The notes under the pieces are model-generated. The model worked only from the letters and a program-made list of their open reading frames with translations, did not search any database and had not been told where the DNA came from. This document shows positions 25,819 to 34,853 of a stretch of 64,000 bases of DNA, piece by piece (within the stretch, counting starts at the first letter, position 1; each line of letters begins with the position of its first letter). The DNA comes from Solibacillus daqui (GTDB lineage Bacteria; Bacillota; Bacilli; Bacillales_A; Planococcaceae), in the NCBI RefSeq assembly GCF_028747805.1, contig NZ_CP114887.1:985501-1049500 (forward strand), written 5' to 3'. The translations under genes and the position numbers were made by a program.

Positions 25819-27900
25819 ATGGAAGTAAATCAATATTTAGAAATGTTTATTGAAGAAAGTAAAGAGCATTTACAAGCTTGTAGCGAACACTTATTAGAAT
25901 TAGAAAAAAACCCGGAAGATTTAGCGATTGTTGGGGAAATTTTTCGTTCGGCTCATACTTTAAAAGGTATGTCTGCTACGATGGGCTTTGAAGATCTCGC
26001 TGATTTAACACATAAAATGGAAAACGTGTTAGATGCAATCCGTAACGAAAAAATTAAAGTAACGCCTGAAATTTTAGATGTTGTTTTTGAATCAGTAGAT
26101 CATTTAGAAGAAATGGTTTATGACATTGCTGATGGAGGCAATGGAAAACGTAATGTTCAAGAAACAGTTGAAAAATTAAAGAGTATCGAATCTGGTGAAC
26201 CGGTTGCAGCAGCAAAAGCGCCTACTGCTCCTGTTGCTGAAACACCGATAACATCAAATGCAAACTTAAAATTAAAGTATGATGACTTTGAAAAAACAGT
26301 CATTTTACAATCTTCTGAGCAGGATTTTAACGCATATGAAATTACAATTACTTTACGTGAAGATTGCTTATTAAAAGCGGCTCGTGTTTTTATGTTATTT
26401 GAAATCTTAGAGAAAAACGGTGATGTTATTAAATCATTACCAACTGTAGATAAGTTAGAAGAAGAGCAATTTGATAGTGAGTTTCATGTAGCGTACATTT
26501 CAAATGAGCCAGCTGAAGACTTACAAAAAATGCTGATGAAAGTCTCAGAGGTTGATCATGTAGAGGTCAATGAAATTAATCAAGATGTATTTAAAACGTC
26601 AGCTACATCTGTAACCGAGGAAATTGCAGCGGCAGTCCAAGAAGTTGCTGCCACTACGGAAGTTGCACCAACAGCACCGACTACAGCGCCAGCAGAGCCA
26701 AAAGCAGCAACAAGCACAAATGGCAATAAATCTTCTGGCGGTCATACAACAAGTAAAACAATTCGTGTAAATATCGAGCGCCTTGATATTTTAATGAACT
26801 TATTCGAAGAACTTGCAATTGACCGTGGGCGTTTATTATCAATTGCTGCTGATGTAAATCATAGTGAGTTAAACGAAACCGTTGAGCGTATGAGTCGTAC
26901 AATGGGTGATTTACAAAATATTGTATTAACGATGCGAATGGTTCAAGTAGAGACGGTATTTAACCGATTCCCAAAAATGGTACGTCAGTTATCTCGTGAT
27001 TTAAACAAAAAAATTACGCTTAATATTGTCGGTGCTGAAACTGAGCTTGACCGAACTGTAATCGACGAAATCGGTGATCCACTAGTTCACTTAATTCGTA
27101 ACTCAGTTGACCATGGTATTGAATCGCCAGAAGTTCGCCGTGCAAAAGGTAAGCCAGAAGAAGGTACAGTAGAGCTTCGAGCATATCATAGCGGTAACTA
27201 TGTTTTCATCGAAATTGAAGATGACGGAGCAGGTATTAACCGTGATCGAGTTTTACAAAAAGCAATTTCAAAAGGTGTTGTCACGCATGAACAATCGTTA
27301 TCGATGACAGATAAGCAAATTAACGAACTGATTTTAGCATCAGGCTTCTCAACTGCAGATGTCATTTCTGACGTATCGGGCCGTGGCGTAGGTTTAGATG
27401 TTGTAAAATCAACGATTGAATCTTTAGGCGGGAACATCTCGATTGATTCAACACAAGATGTAGGTTCAGTATTCTCAATTCAATTACCATTAACATTATC
27501 GATTATTTCTGTAATGTTAGTTGAAATTGAACGTGAAATTTATGCGATTCCATTATCATCAATTATCGAAACATCAATTATCCGTAACTCAGATATTTTA
27601 AATGCCCACAATCAAAAAGTAATTGATTTCCGTGGCAAAGTTGTACCATTAGTATTCCTTGAAGAAATCTTTGAAGTACCACGTCAAGAGCAAAAAGACG
27701 ATGGATTCCATTCAGTAGTTATTGTTCGTAAAGGCGATAAGTTAGCTGGGTTAGTCGTTGATTCATTCATCGGTCAGCAAGAAATTGTTTTAAAATCATT
27801 GGGTAACTACCTAACTAATATTTTTGCAATTTCAGGTGCAACAATTTTAGGTAACGGTAAAGTAGCGTTAATTGTAGACTGTAACGCACTTATGAAGTAA
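25819..27900 (+). CDS. cheA: CheA, chemotaxis histidine kinase
   Basis: 693 residues (B. subtilis 672). Hpt domain with phospho-acceptor H46 (RSAHTLKGMSATMG); CheY/CheB-binding P2 domain about 155-270; an A/T/P-rich linker to about 310; dimerisation helices about 315-375; HATPase domain with N box HLIRNSVDHGIE, G1 DDGAGINRDRV and G2 GRGVGLDVVKS; and a CheW-like C-terminal regulatory domain (about 555-693). It autophosphorylates under receptor control and passes phosphate to CheY and CheB. SD AAAGGGGTG lies at 25800-25808. Confidence 0.97.
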   Translation: MEVNQYLEMFIEESKEHLQACSEHLLELEKNPEDLAIVGEIFRSAHTLKGMSATMGFEDLADLTHKMENVLDAIRNEKIKVTPEILDVVFESVDHLEEMVYDIADGGNGKRNVQETVEKLKSIESGEPVAAAKAPTAPVAETPITSNANLKLKYDDFEKTVILQSSEQDFNAYEITITLREDCLLKAARVFMLFEILEKNGDVIKSLPTVDKLEEEQFDSEFHVAYISNEPAEDLQKMLMKVSEVDHVEVNEINQDVFKTSATSVTEEIAAAVQEVAATTEVAPTAPTTAPAEPKAATSTNGNKSSGGHTTSKTIRVNIERLDILMNLFEELAIDRGRLLSIAADVNHSELNETVERMSRTMGDLQNIVLTMRMVQVETVFNRFPKMVRQLSRDLNKKITLNIVGAETELDRTVIDEIGDPLVHLIRNSVDHGIESPEVRRAKGKPEEGTVELRAYHSGNYVFIEIEDDGAGINRDRVLQKAISKGVVTHEQSLSMTDKQINELILASGFSTADVISDVSGRGVGLDVVKSTIESLGGNISIDSTQDVGSVFSIQLPLTLSIISVMLVEIEREIYAIPLSSIIETSIIRNSDILNAHNQKVIDFRGKVVPLVFLEEIFEVPRQEQKDDGFHSVVIVRKGDKLAGLVVDSFIGQQEIVLKSLGNYLTNIFAISGATILGNGKVALIVDCNALMK

Positions 27901-27921
27901 ATAGGATAAGAGGTGTGAATA

Positions 27922-28368
27922 ATGACAAATGCAATCGAGCAAAAAAATTTGAAAGTCATTGTGTTTCAATTAGCTGATAAAGAATATGCAATTCCTGTTT
28001 CCCATGTAAAAGGGATTGAAAAATTAATGCATATTACACGAGTACCAAAAACGATGCGCTACGTAAAAGGTGTAATTAATTTGCGCGGGGTTGTAACGCC
28101 TGTAATCGATTTACGTGAACGTTTTGACTTACCGATTTCAGGCAACGAAGAAACGACACGTATCATTATCATCACGCTAGAAACAATGGATGTTGGCTTT
28201 GTTGTTGACTCAGCAAATGACGTTTTAGATATCGATGCAGAATCGATTGAACAACAACCTGAAGTAGTAGGTTCTTTAGAAGAAGAATTTATCGCAGGTG
28301 TAGCAAAATTAGAGAATCGCTTATTAATTTTACTTCACTTAGATAAAGTGTTAAATCCACTAGATTAA
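27922..28368 (+). CDS. cheW: CheW, receptor-kinase coupling protein
   Basis: 148 residues of the CheW fold: VFQLADKEYAIPVSHVKGIEKLM, then MRYVKGVINLRGVVTPVIDLRERF (the conserved NLRG motif) and VGFVVDSANDVLDI. It bridges chemoreceptors and the P5 domain of CheA. SD AAGAGGTGTG lies 27908-27917. A perfect 12-bp hairpin follows the stop. Confidence 0.97.
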   Translation: MTNAIEQKNLKVIVFQLADKEYAIPVSHVKGIEKLMHITRVPKTMRYVKGVINLRGVVTPVIDLRERFDLPISGNEETTRIIIITLETMDVGFVVDSANDVLDIDAESIEQQPEVVGSLEEEFIAGVAKLENRLLILLHLDKVLNPLD

Positions 28369-28377
28369 CGATTAATT

Positions 28378-28406
28378 TTCTAGGCAAGCTTTTGGCTTGC
28401 CTAGAA
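28378..28406. terminator. Perfect 12-bp hairpin between cheW and cheC, no U-tract
   Basis: Arms TTCTAGGCAAGC and GCTTGCCTAGAA pair perfectly around a 5-base loop (28390-28394). The sequence after it is TCTATTAAAG, so it lacks a U-run on the + strand. It may be an RNA-processing or stability element or a leaky terminator that lowers cheC-cheD expression. Confidence 0.55.
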
Positions 28407-28429
28407 TCTATTAAAGTAGGGATTAAAAA

Positions 28430-29068
28430 ATGAACTTCAATGAAAAAATTACTTTGCTCCATTTAGATGTATTAAAAGAAATTGGGAATATCGGTGCTGC
28501 CCATGCAGCAACGGCATTATCAGATTTATTGCAAAAGAAAATTGATATGCGCGTCCCCGATGTCAAAATGGTTTCTTTTAATGAAATGATGGAGCTTGCA
28601 GGTGGATCAGAGAATGTTGTGGTAGGTATTTTTCTCCGTATTGAAGGTGACGCAGAAGGAAGTATGTTTTTCGTGTTACCTGTGGAGCAAGCAAATCGCT
28701 TTATCCGTCGCTTGATTCGTGATGAATCATTTGATTTTAATAAGCCACCATGCTCTGAATTAGGTTTATCAGCGATGCAAGAAATGGGGAATATTTTATC
28801 GGGTTCTTATTTATCCGCATTATCTGATTTCACAGGGTTAAAGATATATCCAACTGTACCTGGCTTAAGTATCGATATGTTCGGTGCAATTATAAGTATT
28901 GGGTTAATTGAATTATCACAAGTAAGTGATACTGTAATCGTTATTAATACATCCATTTATGAAGAAGTTATTTCTGATGATGAAGCCGTAAAAGGTCACT
29001 TTTTCTTATTGCCGGATCCTGATTCCTTTGAATCCATCTTTAAAGCTTTAGGGGTGCCGACTACATGA
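28430..29068 (+). CDS. cheC: CheC, CheY-P phosphatase
   Basis: 212 residues. Both phosphatase signatures fit D/S-x3-E-x2-N-x22-P: D13/E17/N20 with P43, and S114/E118/N121 with its proline 23 residues on. In B. subtilis CheC dephosphorylates CheY-P weakly alone and more strongly with CheD, and acts in methylation-independent adaptation. It starts behind the 12-bp hairpin, with GTAGGGA as SD, and overlaps cheD by four bases. Confidence 0.96.
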   Translation: MNFNEKITLLHLDVLKEIGNIGAAHAATALSDLLQKKIDMRVPDVKMVSFNEMMELAGGSENVVVGIFLRIEGDAEGSMFFVLPVEQANRFIRRLIRDESFDFNKPPCSELGLSAMQEMGNILSGSYLSALSDFTGLKIYPTVPGLSIDMFGAIISIGLIELSQVSDTVIVINTSIYEEVISDDEAVKGHFFLLPDPDSFESIFKALGVPTT

Positions 29069-29568
29069 TTTTAACAAACACGAACGATGTAGTAAAAGTG
29101 GGCATTGCACAAATGGATGTAGTAAAAGTCCCTAGAACGATTCGTACGTCGGGTTTAGGGTCGTGTGTTGGTGTCGTCATTTATGATGAATCAAAGAAAA
29201 TAGCTGGCATGGTCCACGTCATGTTACCTGATTCAAGTTTAAGTCGTACTGAAACAATTAATGTCGCAAAATTTGCAGATACAGGAGTCAATGCCTTAGT
29301 AGATATGCTAAAACGTGAAGGGGTTCAGAGCTTTAAACTCAAGGCGAAAATTGCTGGTGGCGCCCAAATGTTTCAATTTACTTCGGACAAAGATTCGATG
29401 CGCATTGGCCCTCGGAATGTAGAGGCTGTAAAGGCACAATTGAAAAAGTTAAATATTCCAATCGTTGCGGAAGATACGGGCGGTAATAGTGGCCGTACAA
29501 TTGAATTTAACCCTGACACCAATAAATTAAATGTACGGACAGTTAATCAAGGAGTGAGTGACATTTGA
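29065..29568 (+). CDS. cheD: CheD, chemoreceptor glutamine deamidase
   Basis: 167 residues. The catalytic Cys is in [15 protein letters not shown] (near residue 33) and the catalytic His in [13 protein letters not shown] (near residue 50), as in the CheD family; the segment KIAGGAQMF follows. CheD deamidates receptor glutamines and binds CheC, linking adaptation to CheY-P level. ATGA overlap with cheC. Its stop TGA overlaps the ATG of the next gene. Confidence 0.96.
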   Translation: MILTNTNDVVKVGIAQMDVVKVPRTIRTSGLGSCVGVVIYDESKKIAGMVHVMLPDSSLSRTETINVAKFADTGVNALVDMLKREGVQSFKLKAKIAGGAQMFQFTSDKDSMRIGPRNVEAVKAQLKKLNIPIVAEDTGGNSGRTIEFNPDTNKLNVRTVNQGVSDI

Positions 29569-29939
29569 TGTTTGGATCGCTTTTTTATAATTTCTGGGGT
29601 GCTTTATTTTCATTCGCTGTTTATTTCATTTGGGCAATTCGTGATCCGTATGCTATGCCATGGCCGACAATCGGTATTGCAGCTGTTGCGGCAATTATTG
29701 GCTTCATTACCATGTTTGCTGTCCGTTACTTTGTGGGGTATATCTTTTATACACCGCAAGACGTTGTACATAATGAAACTGAAATAATTAATGATGGTGC
29801 TTTTGTTGAAGAAGACGGAAATCAGCAATTTATTCCTCAAAACAATCGTACAACAGCAGAGTTTGAAGAAGAAAACACAGAAGAAATTGCTCAAGTTGTA
29901 CGTTCAATGTTGCATGGTGAGGAAGTCGTTTCACGTTAA
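29568..29939 (+). CDS. Unnamed small membrane protein between cheD and sigD
   Basis: 123 residues from ATG 29568 (TTG 29565 is an alternative closer to AAGGAGTG). Two hydrophobic segments, about residues 2-22 (GSLFYNFWGALFSFAVYFIW) and 34-57 (IGIAAVAAIIGFITMFAVRYFVGY), precede an acidic cytoplasmic-looking tail that ends FEEENTEEIAQVVRSMLHGEE. I recognise no family. B. subtilis has no gene here (cheD is followed by sigD). Overlap with cheD makes translational coupling and a motility-related role plausible, but function is unknown. Confidence 0.75.
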   Translation: MFGSLFYNFWGALFSFAVYFIWAIRDPYAMPWPTIGIAAVAAIIGFITMFAVRYFVGYIFYTPQDVVHNETEIINDGAFVEEDGNQQFIPQNNRTTAEFEEENTEEIAQVVRSMLHGEEVVSR

Positions 29940-30107
29940 GTGAATGGTTTGGCAGTATGACAAATACTCTTCGGAATACAAGGGAATTTGTATAAAGAAG
30001 GCTGTGCAAAAAGTATAAACTTTTTATACATTGTCTCCTCATGTGTTAATAAACCGCTTTAGGTGGTGCTTCTGCGGTGGCCGGAATAAATTCTCTCCAT
30101 CCTCGGC
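29940..30107 (+). other. Structured spacer downstream of the chemotaxis genes
   Basis: Successive stems can be drawn. ATACAA/TTGTAT is near 29976-29992. GTATAAA (30013-30019) pairs TTTATAC (30023-30029). ACCGC (30053-30057) pairs GCGGT (30074-30078) around AGGTGGTGCTT. GCCG (30080-30083) pairs CGGC (30104-30107). The last part is much more GC-rich than its surroundings and abuts a strong terminator. Its layout, structured RNA then terminator, is like a conditional terminator, but I cannot match it to a known riboswitch. Confidence 0.45.
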
Positions 30108-30152
30108 GAAAAGAGCTTGACTGGAAAATACTTTCCAGACAAGCTCTTTTCT
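30108..30152 (+). terminator. Strong terminator separating the fla/che operon from sigD
   Basis: Outer arms GAAAAGAGCTTG (30108-30119) / CAAGCTCTTTTC (30140-30151) and inner arms CTGGAAA (30121-30127) / TTTCCAG (30132-30138) pair perfectly with one A-A mismatch between them and a 4-base loop. The descending arm ends in TTTTC. It is palindromic enough to work in both directions. Confidence 0.8.
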
Positions 30153-30203
30153 ATGAAATTATTGTGTCTCATTCTTCGATCACATGTTTATTTGTATGCT
30201 TTT

Positions 30204-30212
30204 TGATATAAT
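30204..30212 (+). promoter_or_regulatory. Extended -10 promoter of sigD
   Basis: TGATATAAT is a perfect TGn-TATAAT. The -35 region (30183-30190) is poor, as tolerated with an extended -10. It predicts transcription start near 30219, 36 bases upstream of the sigD GTG, downstream of the terminator at 30108-30152. Confidence 0.7.
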
Positions 30213-30254
30213 AGTTAATAATTATGCTTACATTTCATGAGAGAGGTGATACGA

Positions 30255-31025
30255 GTGACTGAACAAGGACATTCAGAAGAGCAATCACTATGGCTTCGCT
30301 GGATAAAAGACAAAGATCCAGAAGCAGGCGACTTACTAATAAAAAAATATAAGCCACTCGTTTCGTATCATGTACAACGGATTGCTGTTGGATTACCAAA
30401 AAACGTTTCGAGAGATGATTTAACAAGTCTTGGAATGATGGGATTATTTGATGCGCTAAATAAGTTTGATATAAATCGTGATTTGAAATTTGATACATAC
30501 GCATCGTTTCGGGTACGCGGTGCAATTATTGATGGACTTCGTAAAGAAGATTGGTTACCACGTTCTGCGCGTGAAAAGGCGAAAAAGCTAGATGCACAAA
30601 TTGAGCAGCTTGAGCAAAAACTAATGCGCCATGCTACACCAGAAGAGCTTGCAGAGCATATGAATTTACCGGTTGAGGAGATTTATCAAACGGTTCATGA
30701 GCACTTTTTCTCAAATGTTCTATCGATAAATGAACAGCTAGATCAAGAGGAAGCTGAAGGGAAATCTTTCGTCATTCGAGATGATCATACAAAAACACCA
30801 GAACAGCAAATGGTACATACAGAGCTATTAGGTGATCTAGCAGAAAAGATTCAAAAACTTAATGAAAAAGAGCAGCTGGTTATTAGCTTGTTTTACACGG
30901 AAGAAATGACGTTAACTGAAATAGGCGAAATGTTAGAACTTTCGACATCGCGTATATCTCAAATTCATTCCAAAGCATTGTTTAAGTTACGTAAATTATT
31001 GTCTTCTGAAATGATTAATACGTAG
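30255..31025 (+). CDS. sigD: SigD, sigma-28-family flagellar/motility sigma factor
   Basis: 256 residues from GTG 30255, five bases after AGGTGAT; the ATG at 30237 would place that SD inside the gene and adds no family match. Region 2 (LIKKYKPLVSYHVQRIAVGLPKNVSRDDLTSLGMMGLFDALNKFD, KFDTYASFRVRGAIIDGLRKEDWLPR) and region 4 (EKEQLVISLFYTEEMTLTEIGEMLELSTSRISQIHSKALFKL) are near identical to B. subtilis SigD. It transcribes flagellin, motor and autolysin genes. Unlike B. subtilis it appears to have a promoter of its own and a terminator between it and the upstream operon. Confidence 0.97.
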   Translation: MTEQGHSEEQSLWLRWIKDKDPEAGDLLIKKYKPLVSYHVQRIAVGLPKNVSRDDLTSLGMMGLFDALNKFDINRDLKFDTYASFRVRGAIIDGLRKEDWLPRSAREKAKKLDAQIEQLEQKLMRHATPEELAEHMNLPVEEIYQTVHEHFFSNVLSINEQLDQEEAEGKSFVIRDDHTKTPEQQMVHTELLGDLAEKIQKLNEKEQLVISLFYTEEMTLTEIGEMLELSTSRISQIHSKALFKLRKLLSSEMINT

Positions 31026-31037
31026 GAGGGATTTCCG

Positions 31038-31346
31038 ATGAGCTTAAAAGGCATTGAGTTACAGATTGCAATCCCAAAAACATTTGACGCAGGGAAAGTG
31101 GCAGATCAGCAACAACAAAATAGTATTCTCCAACAAATGCATGCAAATGAAGCATTAAAAAAAGAAATAGAACGCAAGCAATTTACAGTAAATGAAACAG
31201 AAAAAATGGATGTCGTTGATGGCGAAGAAGAAAGAGAAAATGAACAAGGGCAATCGCCTGACCAACAAGTAAAGAAGAAAAAGCAACAGCTACAACAAAA
31301 AGTACAGCATCCTTTTAAAGGGAACTTTGTTGATTTTAGCGGCTAG
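31038..31346 (+). CDS. Unnamed small hydrophilic protein between sigD and swrB
   Basis: 102 residues with a good SD (AGGAGGG at 31024-31030). The first 15 residues (MSLKGIELQIAIPKT) look conserved-type and ordered. The rest is charged and Q-rich, with KKKKQQLQQKVQ followed by HPFKGNFVDFSG. No membrane segment, no recognised domain. B. subtilis has no gene between sigD and swrB. Tight spacing (12 bases after sigD, 8 before swrB) indicates one operon. Function unknown. Confidence 0.75.
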   Translation: MSLKGIELQIAIPKTFDAGKVADQQQQNSILQQMHANEALKKEIERKQFTVNETEKMDVVDGEEERENEQGQSPDQQVKKKKQQLQQKVQHPFKGNFVDFSG

Positions 31347-31354
31347 GAGAAAGT

Positions 31355-31972
31355 ATGATAACAGCATTAATAACTGCCCTATTTGTCATTCAATTAATTA
31401 CAATATTTGTGGTAGTACTGCTATATAGTAAATTATCGAAATTTAAAGAATTAGAAATTCGACAAAATCAATTAGTAGAAGAGATGGATAATGCGATAGG
31501 TGTATATTTAATGGAAATGAAAGAGGAAAATGATCGCCTCATTCAAGAATTAAAAACAGCAAAAATTAGTATACCTAAAACAGCACCGGTTACAACTCAA
31601 ATTGAAACTTCTTCAGCAAGTGCTGTAAATGCAAAAAAAATATTTGCTGAGTTAGTTGAACATGAAGTACAAGCTGAACCCATAAATACTACTGTCCATA
31701 AAGAGCCTCAAGAATTTGAACCTCGAAAATTTATGTCCGTACAAAATGCAGCAAGTGCTTATAGCAAGCAAAAAGTACAAACAGATGATAATCGAGAACT
31801 TGAACAAGTACAAACAGAGGTTTTTACAAAAGAACCACCAGTAATGCAAGAACTATCATTTGAACAGCAAGTAATTGTGCATTATAAAGAGGGCAAATCA
31901 ATAGAGGAAATCGCGAAAATGTTGCAACGTGGTAAAACCGAAATTGAGCTTTTAGTAAAGTTTCACGCGTAA
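31355..31972 (+). CDS. swrB: SwrB (YlxL)-like swarming motility protein
   Basis: 205 residues. A single N-terminal membrane helix (about 3-23, begins ITALITALFVIQLITIFVVV) is followed by a coiled coil (about 28-70). A long variable stretch leads to a C-terminal helix-turn-helix-like motif IVHYKEGKSIEEIAKMLQRGKTEIELLVKFH, which matches the end of B. subtilis SwrB. SwrB promotes FliF/FliG-level basal-body assembly and activates export. It is last in the sigD transcription unit; the rpsB promoter begins six bases after its stop. Confidence 0.88.
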   Translation: MITALITALFVIQLITIFVVVLLYSKLSKFKELEIRQNQLVEEMDNAIGVYLMEMKEENDRLIQELKTAKISIPKTAPVTTQIETSSASAVNAKKIFAELVEHEVQAEPINTTVHKEPQEFEPRKFMSVQNAASAYSKQKVQTDDNRELEQVQTEVFTKEPPVMQELSFEQQVIVHYKEGKSIEEIAKMLQRGKTEIELLVKFHA

Positions 31973-31977
31973 AGTAG

Positions 31978-32006
31978 TTGCACTTGAAAGCTAGGTATGA
32001 TATAGT
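31978..32006 (+). promoter_or_regulatory. Strong sigma-A promoter of rpsB
   Basis: -35 TTGCAC at 31978-31983, 17-base spacer, -10 TATAGT at 32001-32006 with TG extension at 31998-31999. Predicted start near 32013. Confidence 0.85.
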
Positions 32007-32012
32007 TACAAA

Positions 32013-32132
32013 CGGTGTTAAACCAATTCACACGTATTCTGATGTAGTAAGTGGTGCTCGTGACTCACGGGTAGCTTGTTGCAGATGAAGAATACGGAGG
32101 AAAAAAACCAAACATACTAGGAGGAAACACTC
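32013..32132 (+). ncRNA. Structured 5' leader of rpsB (probable S2 autoregulatory leader)
   Basis: Outer helix CGTATTCT (32033-32040) pairs AGAATACG (32089-32096) perfectly. A second helix TGTAGTAAG (32043-32051) / CTTGTTGCA (32075-32083) pairs over nine bases with three G-U wobbles. The apex has CGTG/CACG. It ends just before two SD-like boxes (GGAGG at 32096-32100 and AGGAGG at 32120-32125). Autogenous control by S2 is known in bacteria; that this leader does so is inference. Confidence 0.65.
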
Positions 32133-32855
32133 ATGTCAGTAATTTCTATGAAACAATTACTTGAAGCTGGTGTACATTTCGGTCACCAAACTCGCCGTTG
32201 GAACCCAAAAATGAAGAAATATATCTTCGTTGAACGTAACGGTATCTACATTATCGATTTACAAAAAACGGTTAAAAAATTAGAAGAAGCTTACGATTTC
32301 ATGCGTCAAGTTGGTCAAGACGGTGGTAAAGTTTTATTCGTTGGTACGAAAAAACAAGCACAAGAAGCGATCAAAGAAGAAGCAGAACGTTCTGGTAACT
32401 ACTACATTAACCAACGTTGGTTAGGTGGTACTTTAACTAACTTCGGTACTATTCAAAAACGTGTTCAACGTATGAAAGATATCGAAAAAATGGAAGAAGA
32501 TGGCACTTTCGCTGTACTTCCTAAAAAAGAAGTTATCCAACTTAAAAAAGAACACGAGCGCTTAGTTAAATTCTTAGGCGGTATCCGTGATATGAAAGCT
32601 ATTCCGGACGTAATGTTCGTTGTAGACCCTCGTAAAGAGCGTATCGCAGTTGCAGAAGCAATCAAATTAAACATCCCTCTAGTTGGTATCGTAGACACTA
32701 ACTGTGATCCAGATGAAATCGATTACGTAATCCCTGCAAACGACGATGCTATCCGCGCTGTTAAATTATTAACTGCAAAAATGGCTGACGCTTTATTAGA
32801 AGCTAAACAAGGTGAAGAAGAAGCTCCAGTAGCTGAAGAAGCTGCAGCTGAGTAA
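32133..32855 (+). CDS. rpsB: 30S ribosomal protein S2
   Basis: 240 residues. It begins [32 protein letters not shown], the S2 signature, and contains [36 protein letters not shown] and the second signature [19 protein letters not shown]. The C-terminal extension is acidic and A/E rich. S2 bridges the head and body of the 30S subunit and binds S1. Codon use is strongly biased, as for an abundant protein. It has its own promoter, a structured leader and a terminator before tsf. Confidence 0.99.
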   Translation: MSVISMKQLLEAGVHFGHQTRRWNPKMKKYIFVERNGIYIIDLQKTVKKLEEAYDFMRQVGQDGGKVLFVGTKKQAQEAIKEEAERSGNYYINQRWLGGTLTNFGTIQKRVQRMKDIEKMEEDGTFAVLPKKEVIQLKKEHERLVKFLGGIRDMKAIPDVMFVVDPRKERIAVAEAIKLNIPLVGIVDTNCDPDEIDYVIPANDDAIRAVKLLTAKMADALLEAKQGEEEAPVAEEAAAE

Positions 32856-32866
32856 TTCACTGTTAG

Positions 32867-32907
32867 AAAAGGTGATAAGTGGATCAAACCCTTATCACCT
32901 TTTTTTG
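32867..32907 (+). terminator. Terminator of rpsB
   Basis: Stem AAAAGGTGATAAG (32867-32879) / CTTATCACCTTTT (32891-32903), 11-base loop, followed by further Ts to 32906. As tsf follows, it probably attenuates rather than fully stops readthrough. Confidence 0.9.
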
Positions 32908-32936
32908 AGAAAACTTTTGTGAATATGCATGAATCA

Positions 32937-32965
32937 TTGAAAATTCATAGTTTTTCGCTTAAAGT
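32937..32965 (+). promoter_or_regulatory. Probable sigma-A promoter of tsf
   Basis: -35 TTGAAA at 32937-32942, 17 bases, -10 TAAAGT at 32960-32965 (four of six). It lies between the rpsB terminator and tsf. Confidence 0.5.
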
Positions 32966-33014
32966 ATGAATAGTTAATTAAAATTTTTAAATAGATCTTA
33001 GGAGGAAACTCAAC

Positions 33015-33902
33015 ATGGCAAACATTACTGCACAAATGGTAAAAGAATTACGTGAAAAAACAGGCGCAGGTATGATGGACTGTAAAAAAGCTTTAGTACA
33101 AACTGACGGCGACTTCGAAGCTGCAGTTGACTTCTTACGTGAAAAAGGTTTAGCTGCTGCAGGCAAAAAAGCTGACCGTATCGCTGCTGAAGGTACAACT
33201 TACATTTTAGAACAAGGTAACGAAGCAATCTTAGTTGAAATCAACGCCGAAACAGACTTCGTATCTAAAAACGACAAATTCATCGCTTTAGTAGAAGAAT
33301 TATCTGCACACCTTTTAGCTACTAAACCAGCTAACGTAGAAGCTGCTTTAGAAACTGAAATTAACGGTGCTAAAGTTTCTGATTACATCTCATCTGCTAT
33401 CGCAACAATCGGAGAAAAAATCTCTTTACGTCGTTTCGAAGTAAAAACAAAAACAGATGCAGACGCATTCGGTGCATACTTACACATGGGCGGCCGTATT
33501 GGTGTATTAGTAGTTCTTGAAGGTTCTACTGACGCTGCAGCTGCAAAAGATATTGCTATGCACATCGCTGCAATCAACCCAACTTACGTTTCTCGTGACG
33601 AAGTTTCTGCTGAAGAAGTAGAACGTGAGCGCAAAGTATTAACTGAGCAAGCGTTAAACGAAGGTAAACCAGAAAACATCGTAGCGAAAATGGTTGAAGG
33701 TCGTCTTGGTAAATACTTCGAAGACGTTTGTTTATTAGACCAAACTTTCGTTAAAAACTCGGACCAAAAAGTACGTACTTTCGTAGAGTCTACTGGTGGT
33801 ACAGTAACTGGTTTCACTCGCTATGCTGTAGGTGAAGGTATTGAGAAAAAAGAAGATAACTTCGCTGAAGAAGTAATGAGCCAAGTTAAAGGTAACAACT
33901 AA
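33015..33902 (+). CDS. tsf: Elongation factor Ts
   Basis: 295 residues (B. subtilis 293). N-terminal UBA-like domain [42 protein letters not shown]; the TDFV motif ([12 protein letters not shown]) that inserts into EF-Tu at residues about 79-82; and the coiled-coil/dimerisation half. It exchanges GDP for GTP on EF-Tu. SD AGGAGG at 33000-33005. A terminator follows the gene. Confidence 0.99.
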   Translation: MANITAQMVKELREKTGAGMMDCKKALVQTDGDFEAAVDFLREKGLAAAGKKADRIAAEGTTYILEQGNEAILVEINAETDFVSKNDKFIALVEELSAHLLATKPANVEAALETEINGAKVSDYISSAIATIGEKISLRRFEVKTKTDADAFGAYLHMGGRIGVLVVLEGSTDAAAAKDIAMHIAAINPTYVSRDEVSAEEVERERKVLTEQALNEGKPENIVAKMVEGRLGKYFEDVCLLDQTFVKNSDQKVRTFVESTGGTVTGFTRYAVGEGIEKKEDNFAEEVMSQVKGNN

Positions 33903-33940
33903 TTTTAATACAACTTAAATGACTTTTAATTTAAGTGAAC

Positions 33941-33975
33941 AAGTAGGGAGCACCATTTGCGTGTTCCCTATTTTT
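33941..33975 (+). terminator. Terminator of tsf
   Basis: Stem TAGGGAGCAC (33944-33953) / GTGTTCCCTA (33961-33970) with one G-U pair and a 7-base loop, followed by TTTTT at 33971-33975. Confidence 0.92.
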
Positions 33976-34115
33976 AAAGAAAATTGTTTTTAATATACTG
34001 TTGTTTGAAATGAAAGTGTTCACCGTAATGAAAAACAACATTTATTATGTCAGTTAGTGAAATACTTTACATAAGAATATAGATGTTTAGTGTTTCCGTT
34101 TAAATAAATGAGTAA

Positions 34116-34852
<737 letters not shown>

Positions 34853-34853
<1 letters not shown>

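Noticed and set aside
30058..30080. AGGTGGTGCTTCTGCGG as a T-box sequence upstream of sigD
   Set aside because: It lacks the exact AGGGTGGNACCGCG core, has no recognisable stem I/specifier loop upstream, and sigD is not an aminoacylation or amino-acid gene.
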